Shown one piece after another: positions 1-6,521 of a stretch of 10,335 nucleotides of DNA. The DNA comes from JAGVGK01 sp038064935 (GTDB lineage Bacteria > Patescibacteriota > Minisyncoccia > Phycocordibacterales > JACOZG01): NCBI GenBank assembly GCA_038064935.1, contig JBBTRZ010000033.1, positions 1 to 10,335 on the forward strand. The letters run 5' to 3'. The notes beneath the pieces are model-generated. The model did no database searches. It saw only the letters and a program-made list of their open reading frames with translations, and had not been told where the DNA came from. Made by a program: the position numbers and the translations under genes. Each line of letters opens with the position of its first letter. Positions within the stretch are counted from its first letter, which is position 1.

Positions 1-19
1 CGATGTCATTTTACCCTTG

Positions 20-1339
20 CTAGAGAAGCGTCACTCGGAGGTGTGAGCTGGTACCTAGTTCAGTTTCTACCCTCATGGAAGACATAGTGGCTTTCGCCAA
101 AGAAACCTTGCTATAGGCGGGGAAAGTTGCATTGGTATTAATAGAGCAGGTACCTTTATTATTCACTTCTATCGCGCTAATGTTATAGTTGGTGTCAGTT
201 CCCTGAAGACCACCCACGGTTAAATCAACAGTGTATGATCCTTCTCTAGTAAAAACATGAACGGGATTTTGTTCAGTGCTGTCTCGGTTATTGTCTGTCA
301 AATCAAAATCCCAACTCCAAGAAGTAGGATTACCGGCCGATCTATCGGTAAAACGAACAATCAGAGGAGCCGGTCCACATTTAGGATATGCGTCAAAACG
401 AGCAATCAGAGGAGAGTGATTACTGACGGTATAGATTACCGGACTTTCTTGACCTAAGCTGTCGACGGAAGTAACGGCATAGTGCCACAATTTCATAAAA
501 TCTGTACTTGTATTACTACTGTCGAAATAATGGAGCCAAGGGTGTGGCGTAGTAATATTTGTTTTGCTAGTTTCCAACAATAGATCGAATTTCGGATAAT
601 CATCTCGTCGAGCATACACTTTATATCCTCCAATATTAGCACCTGGGGCAGACCAGGAAATTTGGGTTTGAGGAGACTGCACAGATCCTAAACTGGCACT
701 TCGTACATTCATTGGTGGTTGAACTGTATATATCGGCTGAATAGGTTTTGGCAGAAGTGGATTAAGATTAAAAGAGAACTGAATATCTTTACCATAAGTA
801 ACCCACCCGGCCACCACTGGGTCGGGCGAGGAGCAAATCCATGACACATCTTCTTCTTGTCTGTTATCCTTCCCGAAAAAAGAGATGGTGAAATTTAGTC
901 GCTCTCCCTTGAGACAATTAGTATTATATACTTGGTAAACACCAGCCAACGGGTTTTTGATTCCAAAACCGCTACTCATGGCACTTATTCCCATATCAAC
1001 CTCAGGAGTTTCTTGAACCGCTTCCATTGTACGAGGCAAGATACCATTGCCTCGCCCCAAGGGATCACGCAAGAACGGTTGGGCCCTCCCCATCACACTC
1101 ACACCAAGAAAACCAACCGTCTCTTGGGGACTTGGTGGAGTGGGGGTTGGGACAGGTACAGGAGGAGTAGGACTTGTTTGCCCTTGTGAAATTGCCAACT
1201 GTTGCTGGAGTAATTGGATCAAAGATTGCAGACGGCCAATGAGAGTGGTTCGATCTTGCTGGGAGGTTTGAGCGCCAACTAAACCTGGGCCTACAACGAA
1301 CAAGGCGATTAACAAACCAATGACGATATATTTTTTCAT
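20..1339 (-). CDS. Secreted fibronectin-like/PKD-domain surface protein
   Basis: A 439-residue exported protein, probably acting at the cell surface; the partner is unknown. Residues 1-23 form a signal peptide (basic MKK, hydrophobic core, cleavage likely after VGA). A short Gln/Leu-rich helix follows at about 28-54, then a Pro/Thr linker at 56-72, a low-similarity stretch, a fibronectin-III-like segment at about 205-305 (SWSAPG, GGYKVYAR), and a PKD domain at about 308-395 with the characteristic WSWDFD and a Gly-Ser-Tyr-Thr-Val strand. PKD and Fn3 domains are extracellular beta-sandwiches that usually mediate adhesion or carbohydrate binding. No catalytic motif, LPXTG signal or C-terminal membrane anchor is visible. 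The ATG overlaps the nrdJ stop codon (ATGA), so translation is probably coupled to nrdJ. The TAG stop lies at 20-22, so the gene is complete. Export and the PKD domain are confident; the specific function is unknown. Confidence 0.85.
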   Translation of the reverse strand: MKKYIVIGLLIALFVVGPGLVGAQTSQQDRTTLIGRLQSLIQLLQQQLAISQGQTSPTPPVPVPTPTPPSPQETVGFLGVSVMGRAQPFLRDPLGRGNGILPRTMEAVQETPEVDMGISAMSSGFGIKNPLAGVYQVYNTNCLKGERLNFTISFFGKDNRQEEDVSWICSSPDPVVAGWVTYGKDIQFSFNLNPLLPKPIQPIYTVQPPMNVRSASLGSVQSPQTQISWSAPGANIGGYKVYARRDDYPKFDLLLETSKTNITTPHPWLHYFDSSNTSTDFMKLWHYAVTSVDSLGQESPVIYTVSNHSPLIARFDAYPKCGPAPLIVRFTDRSAGNPTSWSWDFDLTDNNRDSTEQNPVHVFTREGSYTVDLTVGGLQGTDTNYNISAIEVNNKGTCSINTNATFPAYSKVSLAKATMSSMRVETELGTSSHLRVTLL

Positions 1340-3669
1340 ATGACAATGGCTGACGAGGTGGAAACGGCCGTTAAAGGAACATCGACTTCGCAGGTGCCGG
1401 AGACGCAGGCGAGTTCTTTGGCGCCGGTCGTCGTATCTTCCAGCTCGTATAAAACTAATTTGGCGAAGTCAATCTCCGGGAAGTTTTTTACCAATTCATT
1501 GTACCGCTCCTCGGTGATGGCCTCATACGGCGCCAGGCGATAGACATGATCGAAGCGGGGCAAGAAAGCGAGTCCGCCAACCATCTCCCAATTCTCATAC
1601 ACCCAATTTCCGACTCGCAACCACTCTTCCTCGCCGACAGAAATGGTGGTGGAAGGATTGTGTTCCGTGTAATTCTCTTTAACTACTTTCCAATAATCAA
1701 GTTGCTCGAGCGCCGTCAAATCATTCTTATAAACCGAATCTTTAGGCGCGGCGATCGGAAATTCTAAAACAAAAGTGGAGGCGGTTTCCTTGTCTTGGCC
1801 AACTTCCGGGTGGTAGGGTACGCCGATATCGCGAAACATTCTAAAAATTGGATTATGACTCTCGATTCGTACTCGTCGAATATAGTAGGGGGCATGCCGC
1901 GGATGCATACCGGAAGAGGAATCGAAGAGCTGGGAACCCTGACCGGACGGCTTGACGCAAGTGATGGCCGTCGAGCGATTCACACCGAACCGCTCGGCAT
2001 ATTTCCGGTTAGTCTCAATCGCCACTTCTTTGAGCTTGCGGAAAACGGCAGGATGTCTTAGGGCCGGGCAATCCCACTGACCAGTAATCGAAACACCGAG
2101 CAGAGCTTCTTCCTCGCAATTCTTCTTCCACGCAGCCGATAAATAGGGAAATTTAGTTAAGGTTGACTGATAAGTGCCAAGAATTGTCGCGATCCGCACC
2201 TTCTCCATTAACGACTCTTCGGTGTCGTCAGCGCGCGCCACTACTTCGGATAAATTACAGAACTGTTTCGATTTGAGAATAATTTCGCCGCAAGGATTGA
2301 TCCCCGCTGTTTCCAAGTCTGGTTCAAAAATCTTCCACCGACGAGTTGGCAGTTGCGCCTTCAACCCCCCCCGATTGTAAATCCCCCGCTCCCCCGATCC
2401 GGCCTTAGCCAAATTAACCCATTCGTCCAAAAATTGCTTCATCGTCGGCTTCTCGTTATAAGCGACGGAATTGTTGGCCATCGAACGCTCGGGATCCGTC
2501 AAATAAAACTGGCCATTCTTAGCTTCGCGCATCTCGATATCATCGAGATCCGATAAGGAAATCAAGGCCGAGCGGCGCACTCCACCCGAGACCACCACTT
2601 CACCGATTTTGCAGATAATATCATGGGCATCAATGGTCTTGAGCCGCCGCCCTTGACGAGACAGGATCCGTTCCCGAGTGAAATTCAAGAGGTTACGCAA
2701 TGGCTCGGGCCCCGACGACCGACCGCCCATGGTCTTAAGACGCGCGCCGCGCGGCCGAAGCGCGGAGTAATCAAAAACGACATCTTTGCCCGCCGCCCAA
2801 ATCTTAAGACCCAAAGCCAAAGCATCGGCCCAACCCTCACGAGAATCAGGTATGACGAAGGTTGTCGGTTTCTCCTTAGTTTGTCTCTTGATTATCGGTA
2901 ATTGTCCCACCGTCTGTTCTTCAACCGAAAAACCTAATCCCGCGCCACACATGAGCACATACATGATCTCGGCGAAATCTTGCCAACAAGCCGGGGCGAT
3001 ATAAGAGCAATTATAAGCCGTCACATTGCTCACATGAGCCGCCTTGCCGGCAAATTGCAACAAACGCATCGAACCCAAGGCCTTCATCCCCAGCATATAT
3101 TCACGAATCTCGGCATATTCTTTATCTTTGAGCTTGTCGCCAAGATTGTCGCGCATGAAATTTATATAACGATCAACGGTCTCGAGCCAAGTTTCGCGAC
3201 GGCTTTCTTCAGGTAGCCAACGCGAATAGGACGAATAGAAGATATATTCGGAGAGTTGATTTCGGAAATACTCCTTACTTTGATTGACCAAATCTCGAAC
3301 TTCTTTAGGCACTTCACCCTTCTCTCGACGGAGCTCGGAGCGGCGTTCGCGGTATAAAATATAGGCCTTAGAAGTTTGGACGAAGTTGTGAAGAATCAAT
3401 TGCTTCTCCACTAAATCTTGGACACCCTCCACGGCCGGCAAAAAGTCGGCCGGGTTGGCGCGCACCAAATTCTTCAAATCTTTGGTTACGGCTTTAGCCA
3501 CCAGCGTCGCTTCGGGTTTGGCCCCTTCACCAGCCGCGCGCATCGCCTTACAGATAGCGTTGACAATCCGCGATTCATCGAAGGGGACGACGGCGCCGTC
3601 GCGCTTTCTGATTTGAAATAGAGTTATTTTACGCCCGAGACTTTTACTTTTATTTTTGGTCGGGGGCAT
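1336..3669 (-). CDS. nrdJ: Adenosylcobalamin-dependent ribonucleoside-triphosphate reductase (class II)
   Basis: Reduces ribonucleotides to deoxyribonucleotides for DNA synthesis, using a radical made from coenzyme B12, with or without oxygen. The protein has 777 residues. An ATP-cone allosteric domain occupies about 16-108 (RKRDGAVVPFDESRI), followed by the ten-stranded barrel. Key residues can be matched to the Lactobacillus leichmannii enzyme: C221 (NCSYIAP; its C119), the radical cysteine C460 in NPCGE (C408) with E462, and C471 in FCNL (C419), with the same 11-residue step. The C-terminal redox pair C755/C760 keeps the five-residue spacing of C731/C736. VKPSGQGSQ lies at 573-581. The L. 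leichmannii enzyme (739 aa) lacks the ATP cone, which explains the greater length. After the last cysteine there is an unusual 17-residue, mostly apolar tail. The ATG at 3669 has no Shine-Dalgarno site. B12 is probably scavenged from other cells; no cobalamin riboswitch is seen upstream. Confidence 0.96.
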   Translation of the reverse strand: MPPTKNKSKSLGRKITLFQIRKRDGAVVPFDESRIVNAICKAMRAAGEGAKPEATLVAKAVTKDLKNLVRANPADFLPAVEGVQDLVEKQLILHNFVQTSKAYILYRERRSELRREKGEVPKEVRDLVNQSKEYFRNQLSEYIFYSSYSRWLPEESRRETWLETVDRYINFMRDNLGDKLKDKEYAEIREYMLGMKALGSMRLLQFAGKAAHVSNVTAYNCSYIAPACWQDFAEIMYVLMCGAGLGFSVEEQTVGQLPIIKRQTKEKPTTFVIPDSREGWADALALGLKIWAAGKDVVFDYSALRPRGARLKTMGGRSSGPEPLRNLLNFTRERILSRQGRRLKTIDAHDIICKIGEVVVSGGVRRSALISLSDLDDIEMREAKNGQFYLTDPERSMANNSVAYNEKPTMKQFLDEWVNLAKAGSGERGIYNRGGLKAQLPTRRWKIFEPDLETAGINPCGEIILKSKQFCNLSEVVARADDTEESLMEKVRIATILGTYQSTLTKFPYLSAAWKKNCEEEALLGVSITGQWDCPALRHPAVFRKLKEVAIETNRKYAERFGVNRSTAITCVKPSGQGSQLFDSSSGMHPRHAPYYIRRVRIESHNPIFRMFRDIGVPYHPEVGQDKETASTFVLEFPIAAPKDSVYKNDLTALEQLDYWKVVKENYTEHNPSTTISVGEEEWLRVGNWVYENWEMVGGLAFLPRFDHVYRLAPYEAITEERYNELVKNFPEIDFAKLVLYELEDTTTGAKELACVSGTCEVDVPLTAVSTSSAIVI

Positions 3670-3683
3670 AAAGATGAGTCTTT

Positions 3684-3712
3684 ATTCTAATCTCTCAACG
3701 AGCAAAAGGCAA
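3684..3712 (-). promoter_or_regulatory. Putative nrdJ promoter
   Basis: Read on the minus strand, TAGAAT (3689-3684, five of six to the -10 consensus) lies 17 bp after TTGCCT (3712-3707, four of six to the -35 consensus). The predicted start of transcription near 3677-3679 leaves only about 8-10 nt before the nrdJ ATG, with no ribosome-binding site. This is inference from consensus matching only. Confidence 0.4.
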
Positions 3713-3721
3713 AAGAGATTA
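3688..3721. repeat. 8-bp perfect inverted repeat upstream of nrdJ
   Basis: TAATCTCT (3688-3695) and AGAGATTA (3714-3721) are perfect inverted arms separated by 18 bp. The left arm overlaps the putative -10 box of nrdJ, and the pair flanks the spacer and -35 region. That placement would suit an operator or a structured element. It does not match the NrdR box. No T-tract follows, so a terminator is unlikely. Confidence 0.35.
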
Positions 3722-3730
3722 ACTGTTGAT

Positions 3731-3749
3731 AAAATCGCCGATTGACGGC
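3731..3749 (-). terminator. Weak possible terminator after the ROK gene
   Basis: On the minus strand a 4-bp stem GCCG/CGGC with loop TCAAT begins in the stop codon of the ROK gene and is followed by GATTTTATC. The stem is short and the T-run has only four residues, so termination would be partial at best. It is the only terminator-like element between the sugar/R-M operon and nrdJ. Confidence 0.25.
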
Positions 3750-4525
3750 TAAGACTGCAACCGCGGGTGACGAAGATAAACCAATCCGCCATGGAGAGCG
3801 CTCGACTCGCCGAGCTCGGCCAATTTAATCACCGGCAATTTCGGGAAGGTGTTTAAATATTTTCGAATCAGGGACTCGAGAACCGTGACTTTAAACCCCG
3901 GCTCTCGAAACATACTCCCGCCCAAAACCAGACAATCCGGTGACCAATGGAGTAAGATGTTAGTGAGACCGGCGGCCAAATAATGGCTTAAATCTTGCCA
4001 AATTTTATCATCCGTCAATTCGCGCGGTGGTCGGCCGAAGCGTTGCGCGACCGCGAACCCCGAAACATAATCTTCCAAACGGCCGGTATTCTGATCGCTC
4101 ATGGCAATAATCTGCTGACCCGGCTCGAAACCGAACGCATTCTCATCAATCCGACCAGCCTCAATTTTCGCGCCGCCGACACCGGTACTCACTGTGACAT
4201 AAGCAATCAACCTGAACCCTCGACCGGCACCGTGAAGCGCTTCGCCTAGCCCGCCGAGCGCGGCATCATTCTCAAGATGAACAGGCACACCCAACTCGCG
4301 CCGCACCAAGTCAGCGAAAGGCGCGCCCTCCCACACTTTTCGGCTCGCGGCAATCACTACGGCGGTGATCGGTTCTTTTGATTGTTTGACCGCTTCGACA
4401 ATTCGCTTCACTCCTTCTTCGACTGTCGCCGGGGTGGAAATAATTTCTGGCGCGCTGATCGTTTCGGCATCAAGCGAGCGCGCGAATCGAAATTTAGTTC
4501 GACCAATATCAAAGAGTAGCAACAT
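3749..4525 (-). CDS. ROK-family sugar kinase, short and lacking the zinc motif
   Basis: ROK proteins are mostly ATP-dependent sugar kinases (glucokinase, N-acetylglucosamine or N-acetylmannosamine kinase). This one has 258 residues; family members are usually about 290-320. The N-terminal phosphate motif is DIGRT (6-10), where DIGGT is usual. The catalytic aspartate is D87 in ENDA, followed by GLGEAL, and the second phosphate loop is STGVGGAKI (113-121). The family zinc site (His plus CxCGxxGC, then LE) is gone: the His position is Gln (EPGQ, 134-137), all its cysteines are missing and GCLE has become GRLE (148-151). C198 is the only cysteine in the protein. There is no DNA-binding domain, so this is not a repressor-type ROK. 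Its ATG lies 17 nt inside the end of the methyltransferase gene, so translation may be coupled. With the PGI/PMI gene in the same operon, glucose or a related hexose is the likely substrate. Kinase assignment good, substrate unknown. Confidence 0.85.
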   Translation of the reverse strand: MLLLFDIGRTKFRFARSLDAETISAPEIISTPATVEEGVKRIVEAVKQSKEPITAVVIAASRKVWEGAPFADLVRRELGVPVHLENDAALGGLGEALHGAGRGFRLIAYVTVSTGVGGAKIEAGRIDENAFGFEPGQQIIAMSDQNTGRLEDYVSGFAVAQRFGRPPRELTDDKIWQDLSHYLAAGLTNILLHWSPDCLVLGGSMFREPGFKVTVLESLIRKYLNTFPKLPVIKLAELGESSALHGGLVYLRHPRLQS

Positions 4526-5699
4526 AAAAAAGATCGTTTTTCATTTCTTCTATTTCAAAAACTTGCCCATAATCTTTTACGCATTCTTGTTTAAAATTAG
4601 ACAAAATTGCTTCGGCTAATGCGTTTGATAAAAAAGTTGGAACGGCATTGCCTATTTGTAAATTTCTATCGCTTCTTGAACCATAAAATTGGTAAGAATC
4701 AGGAAAACACTGAAGGCGCGCGCCTTCACGCGTGGTCAGTGGTCGTGGAGCTTTCGGGTGTATACACCGGGAGGATGATGGGGTACTTAAATTGCGGGTA
4801 ATGGTCGTTGATGGTCTGTTCCACCAAAGACGGCAATAAGTATTTTTGAAACCCGATGTCGGGCGCAATTCTTTCGGCAAATCTTCCGGGGTTCCGCCGT
4901 CGGGCAAAAGTTCCATCATTTTTACTAACTTTGCGTTGTTGTTTGGAGCATTGTGATCCATCACTTTTTCTGGAGCATTCGTCCTCATTATTTTTTGAAA
5001 TTTGTTTTGTGGTTCCGAAGCGTAGTTGAAACTTTCTTCGCCTGATTTTATGGAAGGTAAATCACTTATTGCTTCTTCAAGCGTAAGATGGGGGTTTAAC
5101 CCACCCCTAAACAAATCTGGGACTTCTTTCGTACCATAATGTGTCTGTACTGGATATTGAAAGTTGCTATTAAGTTTTGAACCAATGATTACAACCCTTT
5201 CTCTTATTTGCGGCACGCCAAAATCCGCCGAGTTGAGAAGTTTATATTGTACTTTGTAGCCTAAAGATTCAAAAAGAAAAATGATAGTTTTAAGTAATTC
5301 CCCGCCTTGCATGGACAGCAAACCTTTTACATTTTCAAAAAGAAAAAGTTTTGGGTTAAATTCTTGCAGTACTCGATAATACTCTTGAAATAATTTTCCA
5401 CGAGGATCATCGATTAATCTCTTTCCAACCGTTGAATACGCCTGACAGGGGGGACCACCAATAATGATATCTACTTCGTCTGCTTTTATATTTAGGTCAT
5501 TTTCTATTTTTGTGGCACCAAAATTTTTTATATCTTCAATATAAACTTTTGTTAAGGGATGATTCAATGAATACGCTTTTGCCATATTTGGTAAAATTTC
5601 GTTGGCGGCGACTATTACAAAATTATCGTTATGGGCAAAACCATAACTTAATCCTCCAACTCCGCAAAATAAATCTACAACTTTCAATTTTTTATCCAT
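4509..5699 (-). CDS. Type II DNA (cytosine-5-)-methyltransferase
   Basis: Transfers a methyl group from S-adenosylmethionine to carbon 5 of cytosine in a specific DNA site, protecting host DNA from the endonuclease encoded just upstream. The 396-residue protein has all main C5-methylase motifs in canonical order: I, DLFCGVGGLSYGF (9-21, SAM binding); IV, GGPPCQAYS (81-89) with catalytic C85; VI, FENVKG (121-126) with E122; VIII, QIRERVVIIG (164-173); a target-recognition region at about 185-290; IX, RPSTTITRNL (295-304) with SSRCIHP and RPLTTREGARLQCFPD; and X, QIGNAVP (348-354). The recognition sequence cannot be read from this. The start ATG is 9 bp after the endonuclease stop codon, with no clear Shine-Dalgarno site. 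Composition is A+T-rich (21 of 60 bases are G/C at 5281-5340) against G+C-rich flanking genes, a sign of transfer. Complete and apparently functional. Confidence 0.95.
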   Translation of the reverse strand: MDKKLKVVDLFCGVGGLSYGFAHNDNFVIVAANEILPNMAKAYSLNHPLTKVYIEDIKNFGATKIENDLNIKADEVDIIIGGPPCQAYSTVGKRLIDDPRGKLFQEYYRVLQEFNPKLFLFENVKGLLSMQGGELLKTIIFLFESLGYKVQYKLLNSADFGVPQIRERVVIIGSKLNSNFQYPVQTHYGTKEVPDLFRGGLNPHLTLEEAISDLPSIKSGEESFNYASEPQNKFQKIMRTNAPEKVMDHNAPNNNAKLVKMMELLPDGGTPEDLPKELRPTSGFKNTYCRLWWNRPSTTITRNLSTPSSSRCIHPKAPRPLTTREGARLQCFPDSYQFYGSRSDRNLQIGNAVPTFLSNALAEAILSNFKQECVKDYGQVFEIEEMKNDLFYVATL

Positions 5700-5708
5700 A
5701 AAAAAGTT

Positions 5709-6497
5709 TTAACCAAAATCAATCTCTTTGTATTTAATAGGTGATTCCATAATTTTCCAAACGAAATAATTTTGACTTATGTTGAAAACTAATTGTCCCT
5801 CCATCTGCGAGCGAGTTATCCAATTTTCGCCATCTTCTACTTCGTCCAACTTCACGAAGGCCACTTGCCCATTAAACAAATCGAGATGAATTCCGACCGA
5901 ATGCACCCCCGTCTCTCGAAAAATCTTTTTTGCTTCTAAAACTTTGTGTTGTTTTATGTCATTCAGACCAGTAAAACCGGATTGAATTTCAATTCGAATT
6001 TTCTCATTCTCGCTCAAACGAATTTCCCAATCGGCTTTTGGTGTTCTTTTGAACGACTCAGCACTTCTAAAATCATCATCGCCGATGGGGACGATATCTG
6101 CGCTACTAACTTCAAAAATAATTTCCAGCGTTTTTAAAAAGAAATTTGAAATGACGAATCCACGCATCCATGAAAAATAAACTTGTTCGGGTCTTCGTCC
6201 TTGATTATTTAAAGTTGGTAAAATTTTATTTTTCCGCAATGTTTCAAAAACATTATCTATGTACTCTTTCTTAAAAAAAGATGGACTACCTAGTTTTATC
6301 TCATCTGTAACAACAAAATTTATTTTATCGACAATATTGTAAAGACGATCATTTAATACGGTAATGTATTTTAAATCCACTCGCGGAATAATATCTTTTG
6401 CTCCAAAAAAATCCTGCGTTTTTACTTGGCTAGAAAACCCAAGTTTTCGTTGATAATCCTTAAAATATCCCGAGGTGATGAGGATTTTTTCTGCCAT
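5709..6497 (-). CDS. Probable type II restriction endonuclease (PD-(D/E)XK-like)
   Basis: I do not recognise a named family. The assignment rests on position, immediately upstream of and co-transcribed with a solitary C5 methylase, and on a plausible nuclease core. D156 lies in KADWEIRL, and E170 and Q172 in a beta-strand IRIEIQSG, giving D-(13)-E-x-Q. That is a PD-(D/E)XK pattern with Gln in place of Lys, as known for BglII (D84, E93, Q95). The strand/helix pattern around it (LEIIFEVSS at 124-132 before, KVLEAKKIFRE at 185-195 and VGIHLDLF at 201-208 after) fits such a fold. The protein has 262 residues, typical for type II enzymes, with no helicase, methylase or membrane segment. It would cleave unmethylated DNA at the site shared with the methylase. 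Composition is very A+T-rich (16 of 60 G/C at 6241-6300). A GGAG lies only 2 nt before the ATG, too close for a normal ribosome-binding site. Confidence 0.75.
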   Translation of the reverse strand: MAEKILITSGYFKDYQRKLGFSSQVKTQDFFGAKDIIPRVDLKYITVLNDRLYNIVDKINFVVTDEIKLGSPSFFKKEYIDNVFETLRKNKILPTLNNQGRRPEQVYFSWMRGFVISNFFLKTLEIIFEVSSADIVPIGDDDFRSAESFKRTPKADWEIRLSENEKIRIEIQSGFTGLNDIKQHKVLEAKKIFRETGVHSVGIHLDLFNGQVAFVKLDEVEDGENWITRSQMEGQLVFNISQNYFVWKIMESPIKYKEIDFG

Positions 6498-6521
6498 GTC
6501 TCCATTTTATCATAATTTAAA

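Noticed and set aside
1065..1346. 93-codon minus-strand frame overlapping the PKD protein's N-terminus
   Set aside because: It is another frame of the signal-peptide and linker region; the PKD frame has a clear signal peptide and domains.
1340..3621. Numerous 60-90 codon plus-strand frames opposite nrdJ
   Set aside because: They lie entirely antisense to a strongly conserved gene and show no domain features; expected shadows of G+C-rich codons.
3670..3748. NrdR box or cobalamin riboswitch upstream of nrdJ
   Set aside because: No ACACTATATATAGTGT-like sequence, and 79 bp is too short for a cobalamin riboswitch, with no B12-box-like sequence.
5447..5456. C-run in the methylase motif IV region as a phase-variation tract
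   Set aside because: It encodes the invariant Pro-Pro of GGPPC and is only about six bases long, so it is explained by the protein motif.
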